Below are positions 61,535 through 64,000 of a DNA stretch of 64,000 nt, in pieces (within the stretch, counting starts at the first letter, position 1; the number at the start of each line of letters is the position of its first letter). Location of the stretch: positions 3,846,501 through 3,910,500 of the forward strand of contig NC_135241.1 of NCBI RefSeq assembly GCF_947623445.1. The letters are read 5' to 3'. The notes beneath the pieces are model-generated. The model was not told the origin of the DNA. It saw only the letters and a list, made by a program, of their open reading frames with translations, and made no database searches. A program made the translations under genes and the position numbers. Origin of the DNA: Clavelina lepadiformis (Eukaryota > Chordata > Ascidiacea > Aplousobranchia > Clavelinidae).

Positions 61535-62110
61535 GTTCTTTTGCTTCTCCCTGCTTAATGTTCGGGTTAGGCGTTTGTTGGTTTGGATCTCCGACCAAGA
61601 GAGCGGGGAACGCTTTTGAGTGGTATCTTCGGATTGAGACTTTTTTGGAATTACTTTACAAGCTTATTCACTTAATTATGGTCTTTGACATAAAATAAAC
61701 TTGTCTTTGCACTAGCCAGTACAGGCCTCGTATTCAAATTTTCATGTTATCGTCTCTTCCAATTTCACAAAAGGCTTCATAGATCTTGTCAATATCAGTA
61801 TATTTTGTTCTGTTCAGACGCATGTCACTGGTCCTCCAAGACACTTTTGGGATGCTAATGAATTTCGGCCAAGTACTTACACTGAGATCTTCATTTATTG
61901 GGGACCAGAAAATGACCACACTGCGAACCCGACCAAGGTCGGTGTTATTTGTGTATATTTAAGGATACGGAAGGAGAAACATACTTTGTTATTCAGTTGC
62001 GGTTTGTGCAATCTCCCTCAAGCCTGAATTACTCAGCAGTCAGCAACGACAGACGATTAATACAGAGATACTATCCGGGTTTCTATCTTAATTCCAACTT
62101 CGAAATAATT

Positions 62111-63197
62111 TCAACATTATAATAAAAATCCTTATAAAACTTGTCGGCAAATCGGCCTTAGTTCAACTTTATTCAGTACTGTTCCAATACTTAAACTAAC
62201 CCAACCTTTTAAACTTTTATACATTTCACTAAGAAAGTCACATCACTTGCTATTCTAAACCTTCTCGTGTGGGGGGATTTTTGCGGTGAAAGACCATTAT
62301 ATTGATAGAATCGTTTTAAACCTAAGTTAAACGATAGAATCGATTCGACAAACCAATCAGCGTGGCAACTAGGATCAGAGTGGTGAGCGATCAATAAGAA
62401 AACAGATTAAGTCTACAACCTAAAAGAAAAGCTGTTTTCTGTTCATGACAAACTACTTGGCTATGACGTTACTGCTGTCTGTCATCAGCTGAAATAAATT
62501 TCTAAACTGGGACGACAAAGTTATAGAAAAGTAGGTTTTACTTCAATGTTTTACCACAAGTCAATTGCAAAGGAAGACAATTGTGTGCACTGCACAGCAG
62601 CAATTCTCTATACATGTCTATAAAAATATAATGACAAGCTTTCTTATAAAAATAGGAAACTATAAAACAAAGAATATCAAAAAACAGCGACCTACTACAG
62701 TTGCCAATTATAGAAACGTACAGAAACTATTTTATCCCACGATTCCCACTGTACAGCTACTACTAGCATTGTTTTGCCAGGTGACTCTAGTCATTCTGGA
62801 CTTCGAACCAAAAAATTCACCTGATGACAAATTGTAACGGTAAAAAATAAAGCTTTACATAAAAAATCATACCGTTTTGTTATTAATTACGCTTCTCTGA
62901 AAGAAAATATAAACCAAACTAATTTGGAGACAGCCATGACGTAATGATAATCAATTTAATAGAGCAGATGGTTGGAAATGTTTTTTAAGTTAAAGGCATT
63001 GACTTGGCTTGACTCAAGCCACAACTCGAATTAATTCGATTTGATTAATTTGCACGTGGGGCTGTATAGTATGGTACCAGTTCCAAAATCAATCGAATAA
63101 AAGTGTAGATACACCATAACAATGTAAAATGGATGGCATCACTTAAATATATTGGATATGAGGAGATGCTACAAACAGATTGACAAGTTTCCAGTCA
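62111..63197. other. TMEM17 3' flank or intergenic DNA
   Basis: AT-rich sequence between the last recognisable array spacer and the TMEM17 stop codon. The part nearest 63,197 must include the 3' UTR of that gene. I did not find a canonical AATAAA on the - strand and see no other gene. Confidence 0.5.
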
Positions 63198-63512
63198 TTA
63201 AGAACGTGGTACATTTCTATGCACAATTTGTGGGGCATTGGGGTCAGCACCATAATCATTGTAGCCACCTTGATTTGGAATTTGCTCCAAATCAACAAAC
63301 TGCTGCAAATGAAATTTTGTTGCTTGTTGCCGAGTCATGGCGCCAGCTGTTCTGCAAGCAAAGATGATTTCTATTAAGATGAAAATAGCCTCCACAATAT
63401 GAACAGCTCTTTCCAAAGGAAGTACAATGGTATTTTCGTTAAATAGTAAGAACAAAATTAATGGTGTCTGGGGCATGATTGTTAGCAAAAGGAATCCAGC
63501 CACCTCCGGAAC
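63198..63512 (-). CDS. TMEM17: TMEM17-like protein, last exon
   Basis: This last exon encodes 104 residues beginning VPEVAGFLLLTIMPQTPLIL and ending at TAA (63,198-63,200). The pattern PELAGFWLLS...LPLILFLLFNE...LPLE.A.HI, then a second hydrophobic span and VRFHLQDF, is that of vertebrate TMEM17; here it reads LILFLLFNEN, LPLERAVHIV and KFHLQQF. Two transmembrane helices (about residues 6-25 and 37-57 of the exon) are visible. TMEM17 is a four-helix protein of the ciliary transition zone (MKS module) involved in ciliogenesis and Hedgehog signalling. The tail after FHLQQF diverges and is rich in Asn, Gly and Pro. The exon starts on a codon boundary after a TTTTGCAG acceptor. Confidence 0.92.
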   Translation of the reverse strand, partial: VPEVAGFLLLTIMPQTPLILFLLFNENTIVLPLERAVHIVEAIFILIEIIFACRTAGAMTRQQATKFHLQQFVDLEQIPNQGGYNDYGADPNAPQIVHRNVPRS

Positions 63513-63964
63513 CTGCAAAATTAAATTGGTTGAAATCGTAAATTGATACTCATAAATCTTTTCCAGGTACTCATTTATTTACAAATACATTTTGTCTGGA
63601 AGAAGCTGCGGTACCACACTTGGCTTGTACACAAATTTTGAAAGCTTAACAGTTTACTTTAGTGTTCACTGCACCAGTACCGCACAAATTTCTCACCAAA
63701 CTTTTAAAGGTAACTTTAGAATTTTAAAACTAAACAAAAAGCTTGACTCCTTACAATCAACACTTGTTGATTCCACAGATATCAAACAAAAATACTTTAC
63801 AAATGTTAATAGATAAAAATGATTTCAAAAATTATATATCATAAAGATGCACAATGTATTCAAACATGTAAATGATGTAATTAGTAAAATACTGTAAATT
63901 ATCCATATAAAAGAACCAAAAATTATTTGATAGCAAGTAAGCTATAGATACAACTTATTCTTAC
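63513..63964 (-). other. TMEM17 intron
   Basis: A 452-base intron with GTAAGA donor and TTTTGCAG acceptor on the - strand. AT-rich; nothing else is seen in it. Confidence 0.85.
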
Positions 63965-64000
63965 CTTCTCTTGTAGGTTACCAACATATCCCAAATAAAC
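63965..64000 (-). CDS. TMEM17: TMEM17-like protein, penultimate exon (partial, cut by window edge)
   Basis: The 12 codons present read VYLGYVGNLQEK and end at a GTAAGA donor. Vertebrate TMEM17 has YLGYMGNLQEKVPELAGF at this place, so the splice join gives the expected sequence. The rest of the gene lies beyond the right edge. Confidence 0.92.

Larger units (their letters stand above)
24760..62110. repeat. tRNA-Lys(TTT) tandem array (interrupted by a 15.5-kb insertion)
   Basis: Repeating units each contain a + strand tRNA-Lys, an AT-rich spacer A, a - strand tRNA-Lys (intact or broken), and a spacer B. Spacer B is recognisable by GTCCTCTAAGACGCTCTTGT and a GC-rich stretch reading GAGCCCGACCGAGGTCGG. 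+ strand tRNAs start at 25,010, 27,882, 30,552, 33,222, 35,104, 36,988, 38,877, 40,767, 43,051 (split by the insertion) and 60,219. Spacing is 2,670 bp for two units and 1,882-1,890 bp for four. Units at both ends (24.8-25.0 kb and 59.9-62.1 kb) are diverged while the middle ones are nearly alike, as expected when unequal exchange homogenises an array from the centre. Spacers hold no protein gene. Confidence 0.9.

Overview
The window is animal nuclear DNA. It holds two host genes that can be named from sequence. A three-coding-exon repulsive guidance molecule (RGM/hemojuvelin family) gene lies on the + strand (12.6-20.9 kb). The last two exons of a TMEM17-type ciliary membrane protein lie on the - strand at the right edge (63.2-64.0 kb). 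Both families are metazoan. AT-rich sequence, short divergent proteins and many small hAT-type elements fit an invertebrate; an invertebrate deuterostome such as a tunicate is my best guess, held weakly.

Layout: 1-12.6 kb shows no supportable gene and may be RGM upstream DNA. RGM runs from a non-coding 5' exon segment at 12,642 to a poly(A) signal at 20,869. Its introns are 1.7 and 4.2 kb, the second carrying a 20-bp minisatellite. 20.9-24.76 kb shows nothing recognisable. From about 24.76 to 62.1 kb there is a tandem array of units, each built around tRNA-Lys(TTT) genes that alternate in orientation. It has 16 full-length copies (9 on +, 7 on -) and 5 clearly broken ones. Two units of 2,670 bp are almost identical and four units are about 1.88 kb. 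Four hAT-type MITE insertions and one internal inversion have modified the array, and several of the insertion sites survive empty in sister units.

The most remarkable object is a 15.5-kb element (43,119-58,626) inserted in the T-arm of one tRNA-Lys copy. It has a 6-bp target duplication (CAAGTC) and termini beginning AG, both Polinton/Maverick hallmarks. Almost all of it is a palindrome: two arms of about 7.2 kb around a spacer of about 1 kb. Each arm carries C2H2 zinc-finger segments and a long ORF resembling the N-terminal region of Polinton-type family B DNA polymerase. The same ORF runs on into a BIR repeat, and BIR, UBA and RING segments of an inhibitor-of-apoptosis (IAP) type follow. 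No integrase, capsid or polymerase core was seen. I treat the element as a fossil of a virus-like transposon. The segments I read are open and the arms look nearly identical, so it is either young, kept alike by gene conversion, or partly an assembly product. Small differences between the outer parts of the arms argue against a pure artefact.

How the pieces relate: RGM would be a secreted or membrane-bound BMP co-receptor, TMEM17 a transition-zone protein of cilia, and the tRNA array a lysine tRNA supply locus. The array looks prone to duplication, inversion and insertion. Nothing suggests the host genes are functionally linked to the array.
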